Part shown: positions 42,048 through 52,399 of the stretch, piece after piece
Layout of the letters: every line of letters starts with the position of its first letter
Position numbering within the stretch: position 1 is the stretch's first letter
From: Pleurodeles waltl
Taxonomy: Eukaryota > Chordata > Amphibia > Caudata > Salamandridae
Direction of reading: 5' to 3'
Length of the DNA: 64,000 bases
NCBI RefSeq assembly: GCF_031143425.1
Contig: NC_090450.1
Location: 218,995,442 to 219,059,441 of the forward strand
Translations under genes and position numbers: made by a program
The notes under the pieces: model-generated
Told to the model about the DNA's origin: nothing
Databases searched by the model: none
Seen by the model: the letters and a program-made list of their open reading frames with translations, nothing else

Positions 42048-45000
42048 ATATTTTTTCTCCAATGGATTTATCCTTAGTGAGTTATTACATCAATTGCCTG
42101 AATAACAGATGGAATAAGATGCTATCTTTCTGTGTTTGCAGCAATTTGAGCACACAATCAAAGAAAGAAGAAAACTGAACTACTCTTGGATTAAGGAACT
42201 CTTTTTTCAACAGCTACAGTTTAGCATAGTGGCACTGCAGTTATCATCAGTAGAAGATGTTAGCTCCCTGCCTTCTGCTGTTGACGAAGATGGATTTTGG
42301 TTCATAGCCCCAGTTATGGTCAAAATAGTAGATAATATTGATTCATAGTATGGGTCTATCCATGATAATATTCGACATCCTCATTGGTACAATGGGAATT
42401 ATGTAATTTAACAGAATTTAATTTTCTGCCCTCTCCAAGTATGGATTCATCAAACCCTAACTGCACTCACCACGAAAAGCTTTTTTTGTGTCTGGTGGAA
42501 GCTGAATCTAACTGGTAACATGTATCCATTCTTGTTATTCAAAACCACTTAGGTCAGTTTGTAGGATAGACTTGTTTCTATCTCCTCTCACTATTTCCAA
42601 ATTTTTGCAGCAATAGCATGCGGGTGGCTTGATGGCTCACTTAGTGGTTAGTTTAAAATTCTTGATGAAAAGTCCCCAATTAGTAAGGAGAAGGATTATG
42701 GTTAAATTTATGCTGATCCAAGATGTGCAATGTTGTAATCAATGATGTAATTTCATATGCTGCAGTTGTGTTATCAATGGTGTCGTAGAACATGTGATAA
42801 GCAATATAATATTTAAGGTAATTAGAAGTACATGGCAAGGGAGCAAGTTATAGTTACTTTAAGGCATGAGTTATATATTTGTGGTAATTATAACTGGCGA
42901 ATTTAAGTGGTTTTGTTGATTTAAAAGGGTATATTTAACTGATATTAGCATCAAACTATAACATTCCTATACTCTTTTTTTTTGCTGCAAATTTCTCATG
43001 TTTTTTTAATGTGAAGTAAGATATTACAACTCTTAACTATAAAGTCACTTTAACCTTTGCTTGTTTTCAGCACACTTCTATTTTTTTTAACAGAAAGTAA
43101 TATGTTTGTCCTCGCACCCAGGGTGAGATAGGGCGAAGGGCTTGGCCTGTGCCCTACCCCTCACCGGCACCCAAACCCCATCGGTCACAGCCTTCAACCA
43201 TATGCACTGTGGTGTTTGGCACAGGGTCTGGCCCTGCACCCAACTGCCATAGGCTGACTATGTGGTGTTACAATATAAAAGGTGTTATTTTTAAGTAATA
43301 CAGACTTACTGTCTTTCTCAAAAAGGCACAACACCAAAATGAAAAAGTAGGCCTATTGGCTTTATTAAGGGGTGTATAGAGCAGACCTGTCATCGTTGTC
43401 AAAAACATCATGAATAACTATAAACAAACATATATTTCACGAATTCATCCAATGCATGTATAATAAAAGTGATTATCGGAAATAATGTTGAATAAAGCTT
43501 TATTAAATTTAAAAAATCAACATGTCTTTGAGTCTTTCCTTTTTAACACTTTTCAGCCCACAAAATGCAGTCATGAAAATAACCCCAAGAGGGCCCTGCA
43601 CTCCAGCAGGGTATAAAGCTCTAGTTAGGAATGTTTTAGAAACAAATATGGCAAGCTCTCCTGGGGTCATGGATTTAATGACCCAGGAGAGTTACTGTTT
43701 GTTTTCGTAAGGTTGTTTGGGGGCTTCTGAACTCATGTCTTTGTGAATCGGCCTCTTATTAAGGTCGTGTAGATGTAAAACATATGATGTGGGACTGAGT
43801 AATGAGCCCTGAGGAACACTGTGGATGAGGATGTTGAAATCTGAAAATAAAAGTGTGGAGTCAACTGCTCTGGACTGGACGTGCATATAAAAGCAGATGC
43901 TACATTGAGCCATGTCATAAATGTCTATCATGTTGGGATAATGAAAGTGAAGATTACAAGCACTACTATAAAAGGCCCCAGAGAGTTCTAAGGGGGTCAT
44001 GGATGTGTGGATCCATGATTAACCAAAATTCTGAAGTTATCTATTATAGTGACTAGGCAAGGATCTGTACTATGAAGAGGGTGTAAGCCTGATTAAATAG
44101 AGTCATGAATGTGAGATTTCTCCAAAAATGAGGAGAGCTACAAATTAATTTCCTTCTCATACAACTTTACTGGTAAGAATAGTAATGAAACAGGGTGAAC
44201 ATTTCCAATGGAGAACCAGACTCAACAGATAATTATTGCACCCAATAAAATCAGATACCCCTGAGTGCAGATTTTATCTGGTGTGATAATAAATGGTTAT
44301 TCTGAGTTTTCTCCTTAAAATTGTAGCACACCATGTCGATTTTGGTGTTTTGCACATGAAAATCCTCATATTCTGTTATTTAAAATCCCTTCTTTTTAAC
44401 CCTTTAAATTTTAACATATGTTACCTTCCAATTTTTAACATGGGTTTGGACTTTAGTGATACAAAAATTACCTAGTGAGGTAAAACCCCATCTAATGGTG
44501 TGTGAAATTTGCAAACTTCTCCTCTGTCAGTTTCAAGACGTTCTTTTCAAACTGTTATCAGCACAAGGAACTTGGTAAAGTATGAACAACCTAACTGGTG
44601 AAAATCCTGCAAAACCTTCATTTTCGAGAAACAATTTTCTGCTAAACCAGTTTTTGCAAGACAAATCTCCTGCAAAAATGGTTTGGGAGACATTTCATCC
44701 ACATGCATGTTTCTGCACATTTCACACACTTTTTAGGAAGTCGCAGAGTTGACAACTTCACCCAAATTCTACGTGGGTATTTTAATTAGGCACACCCCTA
44801 CTGTATTTTCAAAATATGTACGAGAGGAAGAAAAGCAGGGTCGGATTCAGCTACAAGGTAAACAGGCAGTCCCAGATCGTCTGGTCTGACAGATTATTGT
44901 GTGGGCCAGTTTTCTATCAGTTTGTGGGTCTTTTTTATGGATAGATGGGATGGTTTTTACTGTTGATTACCCAGATACTACCAAAAACATTGCCTGTAGC

Positions 45001-45555
45001 TAGCACAAACATGTGCACTCTCCCACGTCTTGCAAAATACACATACAGGGTGTCTTTACAAGTTCAAACCTGGCCTGATTTGCAAAAGTGGGCCACTTTT
45101 TTTTAGCTATTTTGTTCCCTAACGAGGCCACTTTTACTTTGGTTCCGGGGCCTATTTTCTGTCCCATTCCGACCCAGAAGAGGGGTAGAGGGAATCCTTT
45201 GCAGCAGTCTCGTAATCGGTTTAGAACCTGGAGGCACATTCGTATTATATCTGAATACGTTGTAACACGCATCTAAGGGGCAAAATAAGTAGGGTGCTCC
45301 GAGGTGAGCAATTTGCTCCTGATTGAGTTACCAAACTGCACTCAACACTGAAAGCAGGGATACATAACTTGCATTAACATCTTGTCTTGCTCCTCTTCAT
45401 AACCACGCGATGGCTGGGTCTTCCGACGAAGACCGAGGTTGCTGTACAGCAAACTAGGCAACTGTCCAATCGGAGACTGTGCTCCCACCACTCTGCTTCT
45501 GATTTGCTGTTGACCCCTCTAGTGGAGATGCGCATGAGTGGATCATCTCGAAGAT
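42048..45555. other. unassigned DNA
   Basis: About 3.5 kb, AT-rich, with no frame above 102 codons and no convincing motif. A GC-rich patch at 43100-43260 (CCTGTGCCCTACCCC, GGTCTGGCCCTGC) may be part of a repeat. Confidence 0.45.
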
Positions 45556-45558
45556 TTA

Positions 45559-46492
45559 GGCCCATATTTATACTTTTTGACGCTAAACTGCGCTAACGCA
45601 GTTTAGCGTCAAAAAGTTTTGCGCCGTCTAACGCCATTCTGAAGCGCCATGCGGGCGCCGTATTTATGGAATGGCGTTAGACGGCGCAATCAGACCGGCG
45701 CTGCCTGGTTTGCGTGGGAAAAAACCACGTAGACCAGACAGCGCCGGCGTAGGGGGAAAATGGCGCATGGGCGTCTTAAAATGGGGCAAGTCAGGTTACG
45801 TCGAAAAAATCGTCTTAAGCCGACTTGCGCCATTTTTTAACGACGCCCATCCCCCATCAACATGACTCCTATCATTGTAAAGATAGGAGTCATGCCCCCT
45901 TGCCCAATGGCCATGCCCAGGGGACTTCTGTCCCCTGGGCATGGTCATTGGGCATAGTGGCATGTAGGGGGGCACAAATCAGGCCCCCCTATGCCACAAA
46001 ATATTATTAAAAAAAAAAAAAAAAAAACTTACCTGAACTTACCTGAATGTCCCTGGGGTGGGTCCCTCCAGCCTTGGGTGTCCTCCTGGGGTGGGCAAGG
46101 GTGGCAGGGGGGGTCCCTGGGGGCATGGGAGGGCACCTGTGGGCTCATTTTGAGCCCACAGGCCCCTTAACGCCTGCCCTGAGCAGGCGTTAAAAAGTGG
46201 CGCAAATGCACCGTTTTTTGCCACGCCAACTCCCGGGCGTCTCTTTTGCCCGGGAGTATAAATACCACGTAAAGGCCTGGGAGTCATTTTTTAGACGGGA
46301 ACGCCTCCCTTGCATATCATTAACGCAAGGAAGGGGTTCACGCTAAAAAATGACGCACATTCCGGGAACTTTGGCGCTATTCGCCTCTAACGCCATAGTA
46401 TAAATATGGCGTTAGTTGGCGTTAGTTTTGCGTCGAAATTGCGTCAAAAAAAACGACGCAATTTCGGCGCAAACGGAGTATAAATATGGCCC
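45559..46492. mobile_element. Harbinger-like MITE, 934 bp
   Basis: Starts GGCCCATATTTATAC and ends GTATAAATATGGCCC, flanked by TTA on both sides (45556-45558 and 46493-46495). The TTA duplication is the preferred PIF/Harbinger target. Inside are a 44-nt hairpin (45573-45616), several further TAACGCC/GGCGTTA inverted words, an A-run at about 46010-46027 and palindromic GGGCATGG blocks. It has no coding capacity that I trust. Confidence 0.78.
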
Positions 46493-46495
46493 TTA

Positions 46496-47554
46496 TTCTT
46501 TAAGGCACCACCTGAATGAGGGCAATGCATTTCAGTTGTGTCACATGGCTCCCGCCTAAGATTCTCTTCCTCTCTACAGTAGGCCTGACATTAGGGCTGG
46601 TGTCTAGTCTTGGCTGCCTCTTGGCCAAGATAAGTGAAATAACTTGCTGCTGTGAACATAGCAAGAGTAGGAATTTCTGTAGGAGCACATCGTTTACAAG
46701 AGAGCCTTAATGGTTCTTCGGTGGTACCCAGTTTCAAAATGAGCACACAGTCGTGTAAAATCCAGGTATTAGCTAATTTATATGAACAGTGCACTTTATG
46801 TAACTGGCTTCCTCTTGATCCGATTGCACGCTGAAGTTGTTATTAATGGCATTGTTTGAATTATAGAAATATCAGAACATTGGAATGTGGAGAACTCCAT
46901 TAAAGGCAATGAACTTCCTCATGCCCGTAATATCTTGTTTAGACCTTCTGCTAGAATATTTAAATGTTTGTCTTTGTGCTTCTCTGTTAATTTTAGACCA
47001 TTCCAGTAGCATTAAGCGGAACATTATATTAGCCTTCCATATAGTCATATTGCCTCAGGCTATAAAGGTTATAACAAGCCCCCACCCTTGCTAAACGCCC
47101 TTGCCTGCTAGCTGTTACTCAGACTTTGGATCTTAAACATACATTCTTGCCCTGGGCACTGGGCTATAATGGTTGAGTTAAGCAAGTAGAAACTGAATTG
47201 CAGACTTTTACTGTTCTTCGTCGATCCAGGCATCCTTAACATTTTCACATTACCAGCACCTGAGCTTGTTATTGGAAGAACCACATCGAGGGCTTCCTGG
47301 ACACATTTGAGGAAAAATTCCGAGTAAAAAAAATTATAATTTTACTATCGAGCTGAAAAAAGTTATATTGCTGAAATTCTCGTAAACAGAAACAAAAGGA
47401 TCGGCGAGAGAGTAGAAAAGAATGGGAAAAGCATGAGTGGCATAATTTAACAATTTTCACCACACAGCTAGACTTTATATTCAGAAAAGCTAATCCAGAT
47501 TGTCTCAACTAAAAAGGCTGTCAGAAAAGTATGTTGTTTCATCATTAAAAGGAG
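46496..47554. other. unassigned DNA
   Basis: No gene or repeat recognised. Open frames are all below 80 codons. Confidence 0.4.
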
Positions 47555-47868
47555 GGAAAGAGGCAAGTCAGAAAGAGTGAGGGAACTCACTTAAAAGTGA
47601 GAACGGTGTGTGTTGAAGATGAGAAGAGAGGTTTAATTGGTCATTGTTGCCCAATCTCCCACTAGACTACAAGTATAAACAACAACATGCTCCTTGAGTG
47701 ATGAAAGATGCAAGTCAGAAAAAGGGAGGGGACTCATTTAGAAGCGAGAAAGGTGTGTGTTGAGCAAGTTACACACCCAGAAGGTGAGAAGAGAGATTTA
47801 ATTGGTAATTGTTGCCTCATCTACCACTAGACTACAAGCATAAGGAACAAAATGCTCCTTGAGTGATG
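47555..47868. repeat. tandem duplication of about 150-165 bp
   Basis: 47555-47703 and 47704-47868 share GCAAGTCAGAAA, GAGAAnGGTGTGTGTTGA, TTTAATTGGT, CCACTAGACTACAAG and ATGCTCCTTGAGTGATG in the same order. The second copy has an extra 17-18 bp after GTGTGTGTTGA. Confidence 0.85.
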
Positions 47869-48712
47869 TGCCCCGAGGATTTGAAAAGAGAGAACAGCTG
47901 TCAATCAACGTGCCAATTTCTCTAATTCTTATTTGGTGGCAGACATTATACTCATGTAGGCTGAAAGCACTGACATTGTATGCCAGGGGGTGCAATAGCA
48001 CACAATACCTTAAAATGGTAAGCATGTTCTCTAGGTTTTGTTGTACCACTTACTCCATTCAGTGGCTTCATATCCAATTGTCGCGCCATTGTGAGCCTCC
48101 CATAAGATGCAGACTGAAACCTGCACCAAAAATGCGCGCAATTTAGAATCAACAAAAGGCACCTTAATATGCTTCTACCAGCTACTGGATCCTTTTGTAT
48201 CTCTTTCTTTAGAAAAAAAAAAAAACAGAATTGAAAAGCCTATGTGAGCTTTGATTCTCACAGACGCATTTTCATGTCCATCTCTGACACTTTTACCCAT
48301 TATTCTTGTTTCTGACATGCAGTGCGCTTTTCGATTCCAAAGCCTTGTAATGAAGAAAGGAATGTAAAGCAAGGAGCAGCTCGTGTACGTTTTTTTCACA
48401 TTCTCCTGGCAGAGTATAAGAGATAAAGCAAATTGCATTGGAAAAAATGTCAATGTGTAAACATTTTCTGGGGTACACCAGGGCAACAGAAAATTGAAGA
48501 GTGTCTGCATGCATAGAGTCGTGTGAAAGTACAGTTATCCCACGTACTTGCTAATATTCTTCAATATGTGATTACCCCACTTGGCATCAGGTAAAAACAA
48601 AAACAAAAAAAAACTCATTTCTTTGGAATGTCCTGAAGGCAGTGTTAGAATGTTGGGTCTGTGAGAGGCAGTGAAGAGGTGGCTTGAAGAGTCATTGCTT
48701 CTGAATAAAGAC
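47869..48712. other. unassigned DNA
   Basis: No motif-bearing frame. Short A-rich runs near 48214-48225 and 48597-48613. Confidence 0.4.
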
Positions 48713-48715
48713 TTG

Positions 48716-49029
48716 GGCCCAGATTTAAACTTTTTTAGCGCCGCATTTGCGTCGTTTATTGACGCAAAATCGGCGCAAACTTACAAAATACATTGGCCCG
48801 TATTTATACTTTTTTAGCGCTGCATTTGCGCCACTTTTTGACGCAAAAGCGGCGCAAACTTACAAAATACCATTGTATTTTTTAAATTTGCACTGTTTGT
48901 GCTTCAAAAAGTGGCGCAAATGCGGCGCTAAAAAAGTATAAATATGGGCCATTGTATTTTGTAAGTTTGCGCCGATTTTGGGTCAAAACACGACGCAAAT
49001 GCGGCGCTAAAAAAGTATAAATATGGGCC
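48716..49029. mobile_element. foldback MITE with a second MITE nested at its centre
   Basis: The outer element begins GGCCCAGATTTAAAC and ends GTATAAATATGGGCC, flanked by TTG (48713-48715 and 49030-49032). Its arms (TTTAGCGCCGCATTTGCGTC, GGCGCAAACTTACAAAATAC) are inverted on the other side. The nested copy at 48795-48950 lies at the centre of the fold. Confidence 0.8.
48795..48950. mobile_element. nested foldback MITE, 156 bp
   Basis: Begins GGCCCGTATTTATAC and ends GTATAAATATGGGCC, flanked by ATT at 48792-48794 and 48951-48953. Arms are GCGCTGCATTTGCGCC and the inverse GGCGCAAATGCGGCGC. Same family as its host. Confidence 0.8.
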
Positions 49030-49066
49030 TTGGATCTACATCACTTGTGAGGGATTACCGCATTTA

Positions 49067-49222
49067 GGGCCTGATTTATACTTTTCTAGCGCCACATTTG
49101 CACCATTTTTTGACGCAAAAGCGGAGCAAAATTACAAAATATAAATTAATTTTGTAAGTTTGCGCCGCTTTTGCGTCAAAAAATGACACAAATGTGGCGC
49201 TAAAAAAGTATAAATTAGACCC
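49067..49222. mobile_element. foldback MITE, 156 bp
   Basis: Starts GGGCCTGATTTATAC and ends GTATAAATTAGACCC, flanked by TTA (49064-49066 and 49223-49225). Its arms form a near-complete palindrome around TTAATT at the centre. Same family as 48716-49029. Confidence 0.8.
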
Positions 49223-49225
49223 TTA

Positions 49226-49968
49226 ATTCCTATAGTTTCCTGTCCTGGCCCTTATTGTAGCCCTCAGGAGCAAAAAAGAAGGCTAGTGAGTAACCAAGAC
49301 GGGGACGAAGAGTCAAAGGTATGATGTCACCTAGGAATGAATAGTGCAGGATGTCAAATCCCCTGTGTTTCTTTTTGTGAAATTCTATTGTGGTACCTTT
49401 CAAAGGTCTGTGTATTTTTCATTTTTGAGCCTTGAAAAAGTTGCAAAGTGACTTGTGCGCCAGATGCTTTTAGAATTCAAATAATGCAGAGCAGCTGTGT
49501 TGTATGAAACCGAGACAGCAGGACAGCTCCACATCTACTAAGATATGGTGCTCTTCCTCTGTTTGGTGCACTTATGTCTGCCTTTTAAAACTAAACACCA
49601 TTGCACCAGTGTGCAAATGTGTTTACGTAATGTCTAGCATAAGTTTTGTCATCAAGGGTTACCCAGTTCACTTATGTTTGTGTCACATGGTCGTCTCAGG
49701 ACCCATCTGTAAAACGTTTGTGTACATTACAGATGAAACAAATCTATTGTGTGTGCTTGATGCAGAGGATGTTCATCCAGTGTGTGTGCTTGATTGAGAA
49801 CACACATTGATTAACTGATAGAATTTATATGGGAAGCTGCCTATTTAAGCGCCAGTCTAGGTTCAAAAAGAGTATACATGTGTGCGTTTCGCTGGGCGTG
49901 TACCAAATTTGTTTGTATATTTTACAGTGAGCATATCTACTCTTTTTATGTATTTAGAGGAAGTACAC
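49226..49968. other. unassigned DNA
   Basis: The longest frame is 97 codons (49504-49797) with GTGTGTGCTTGAT repeats and no family motif. I see nothing else. Confidence 0.4.
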
Positions 49969-49971
49969 TTT

Positions 49972-50162
49972 GGGGGTTATTACAACTTTGGAGGAGGTGT
50001 TAATCCGTCCCAAAAGTGACGGTAAAGTGACGGATATACCACCAGCCGTATTACGAGTCTATTATATCCTATGGAACTCGTAATAAGGCTGGTGGTATAT
50101 CCGTCACTTTACCGTCACTTTTGGGACGGATTAACACCTCCTCCAAAGTTGTAATAACCCCC
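49972..50162. mobile_element. near-perfect foldback MITE, 191 bp
   Basis: Two 87-bp arms (49972-50058 and 50076-50162) with one mismatch around a 17-nt loop. It starts GGGGGTTATTACAAC and is flanked by TTT (49969-49971 and 50163-50165). The terminus differs from the autonomous Harbinger end at 31314 (GGGGGTCATTACAAC) by one base in 15, so that transposase family may mobilise it. Confidence 0.88.
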
Positions 50163-50165
50163 TTT

Positions 50166-50811
50166 GTGTGTTTCAAATAATGTGCTATTAATGTTGTGTG
50201 TCATGAGAAAATAGGTAGTGTGCATGTCTCTAAGTTCATTTGTTTCATGGTAAATGTTGCCAATGGGAGCTCAACTGTTGTGTGTGTACTTAAGAGGGGT
50301 GGCTCTATGGAATGTGTATGTCAGTGAAGGTAATCACACATCTGCCACAGGAGTGTTGCTCCATCTGAACCCCGATGATACCAACACTGTCTGTTCTCTT
50401 CCTCTTAGATATGGAATCTCACTGAAACATACTTTTTAAGGTTTTGCCTGCACAGTGCTCGTGCTGTGCTTATGAAATCTATTGTATTAATATGAATCTT
50501 AAAAGGGGTTTACATCCTGCCCTCGCTTTTCATTGGTTCATGTGCTTGCCACTTACTTTTCCTCTGTTTCTCTTGGCTATCGCATACTATTTCTTGTTGT
50601 TGCCTCTGTGTGTCTCCTATCAGTTTCCCATTGGCCAAGTGCTCTGTTCATCCACTTTGGTAGAACTTCTTTTAAGTGTGTCATCACCCTTGCTGTCACT
50701 ACAAGATCTAAATCCTTGCTTTGAAGCTACATCGCTGCCAGAGTGCTGTGGGATTGTCGCGTAGGTTCTTATTATCCAAATGAGACTACTGGAGTAGATG
50801 GCAGAATCACC
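50166..50811. other. unassigned DNA
   Basis: Short frames only; 50444-50764 (106 codons) is Leu/Ser-rich without a recognised domain. Confidence 0.4.
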
Positions 50812-51774
50812 TGTACTGCGGGGGACTGAGTCTGATACAGCACCAAGTGACGCCTGTCGGCCTAATCTGGGTTTGTTCCAGCTAACTAGCAGTGCCTTAC
50901 CTCCACCGAAGAGCAGGGATTTTTAGGGCAACTGGGCGCCTGACATATATGACTCCTCAGGGGAATCGCGGTCACTGAGATCTCATCTGTTTCTCTCAGT
51001 TACATTAGTCTCACATATGGTAGACAATCAGAGGCAAAGTATATTTCAATAAGGTTTTTATTGAAGTAACTGCATCTTAGATAATAAAACATGTATTACA
51101 ATAACTAGGACGATGAAACACAATAAGGTTACAATTGTGACAAGGAGAGTAAAACACAAGAATAACCCTACCATACTGTCACTAAGGTTTATAGAGATAG
51201 TTCCTACCTAAGCTCAGTTAGAGCACAGCATGTTAAGCTCTAATTCTGCCTTTCAGGTTTCCCCTGGGAAGACAATATCCCTGATACCTGAGCAGGAGGC
51301 CTGTAGTCTAGATAGACATTGTTCCCAAATGGGCCAGAAAGCAGGTAGTCTACACAAGCAGCTGCAGCGAAGCAAACAGCATACAGTTGTGGTAATCTGG
51401 CTGGAATCTCCCTCTAAAGGGTGAAAATAGTGTTTTTATAATAAAACATCTGATGTTCCAAGAAAGGATCTCCACATAAGAGTGTGTATGTTTCTGTAAA
51501 CAATGGAGACAAAGCGTATCACTTTTGTCGGCAACCTATCTTACTGCAGCCTTGAGAAAAGCACAGAGTGAGAGAAATGTCTTGTTTCAGAACGCGGTGC
51601 TTGACTAGGCGAAGAACACCTAGATAGAGAAAATAAAACAAGACTCCAAATGTGGCTAATGTTAAAATAATAAAACAAAACTGAATATAATATATCTAGG
51701 TTAAAGTGCACAGCAACAGGCCGAGTTTGCTAAAATAATGTACATAAAACTATAGCTAACATGGCTAAACAACA
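50812..51774 (-). repeat. foamy-like 3' LTR (left edge uncertain)
   Basis: On the minus strand TGTTGTTTAGCCATG begins directly after the polypurine tract at 51774. An AATAAA lies at 51057-51062 (CAATAAAAACC). The left edge is placed at a TGTACTGCGG (50812) only as a candidate, since the partner LTR is not present. Confidence 0.45.
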
Positions 51775-51785
51775 CCCTCCCCTTG
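51775..51785 (-). promoter_or_regulatory. foamy-like polypurine tract
   Basis: The minus strand reads CAAGGGGAGGG followed at once by TGTTG. A purine run directly before a TG dinucleotide is the normal 3' LTR boundary. Confidence 0.7.
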
Positions 51786-51949
51786 CCGGTTCGAAGCTGG
51801 TTCAAAGCCTAATCTAATATATAAAAGCCACTAAAATTCATCTTAAAGCATAGATTCAGGAATGTCAATGATGACAACTTAAAAGACACTTGAGCATGTA
51901 TTAAAAAGACAATTCAAAATGTTAACAGTGGTGTCGAGAAAGCCAAATT

Positions 51950-52378
51950 TCAAAAGTCAGAGTCATTTTTATAGTCACCAATTGAATCCAGGACAATTGA
52001 AGATAGGAAATCTTCCACTTCAGCAGGTAGTAGAGTAATAAGTTTATCACCAAGGAAAACCAAGGAGCTTTTGCGTTCCAAAGCCTGAGCACCAGCCGAG
52101 GTAGCAGCATTTCCCCATGTGCCCAACAACAAGTTTAGAGCTGCATGATCCACAAAGGGCAACTCATAAACAGTTTCCCGTAGCAAACGCACCCTCAACA
52201 TGCATATCTGGTAATGAGCCCTCAGTGAGAACATCAACAGATCAGCGTCCAATGAAAGCAAGCACTGCGTAGAAAGACAAACTTTCAGTGCACCGAAACA
52301 CAGGCTGCACACAATGCAAAACCGGTCTGAATGACAGAGACCAGTCACACTCCGATCGCTCCAGGAGTGGTGCTCCAA
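51950..52378 (-). CDS. possible foamy-like accessory ORF
   Basis: A 142-codon open frame between the env end and the 3' LTR, where foamy viruses place their regulatory genes. It is Leu/Cys-rich in the middle and ends in an acidic stretch (DFLSSIVLDSIGDYKNDSDF), which loosely recalls an activation domain. I recognise no conserved domain. It could equally be non-coding U3-proximal sequence. Confidence 0.35.
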   Translation of the reverse strand: MEHHSWSDRSVTGLCHSDRFCIVCSLCFGALKVCLSTQCLLSLDADLLMFSLRAHYQICMLRVRLLRETVYELPFVDHAALNLLLGTWGNAATSAGAQALERKSSLVFLGDKLITLLPAEVEDFLSSIVLDSIGDYKNDSDF

Positions 52379-52399
52379 AGTACTGCATCATGCGTTCAT

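Noticed and set aside
43692..44000. Minus-strand frame with SVPQGSLLSPTSYVL, resembling a reverse transcriptase motif
   Set aside because: Only one short resemblance, no catalytic box or flanking motifs; probably chance or too eroded to call.
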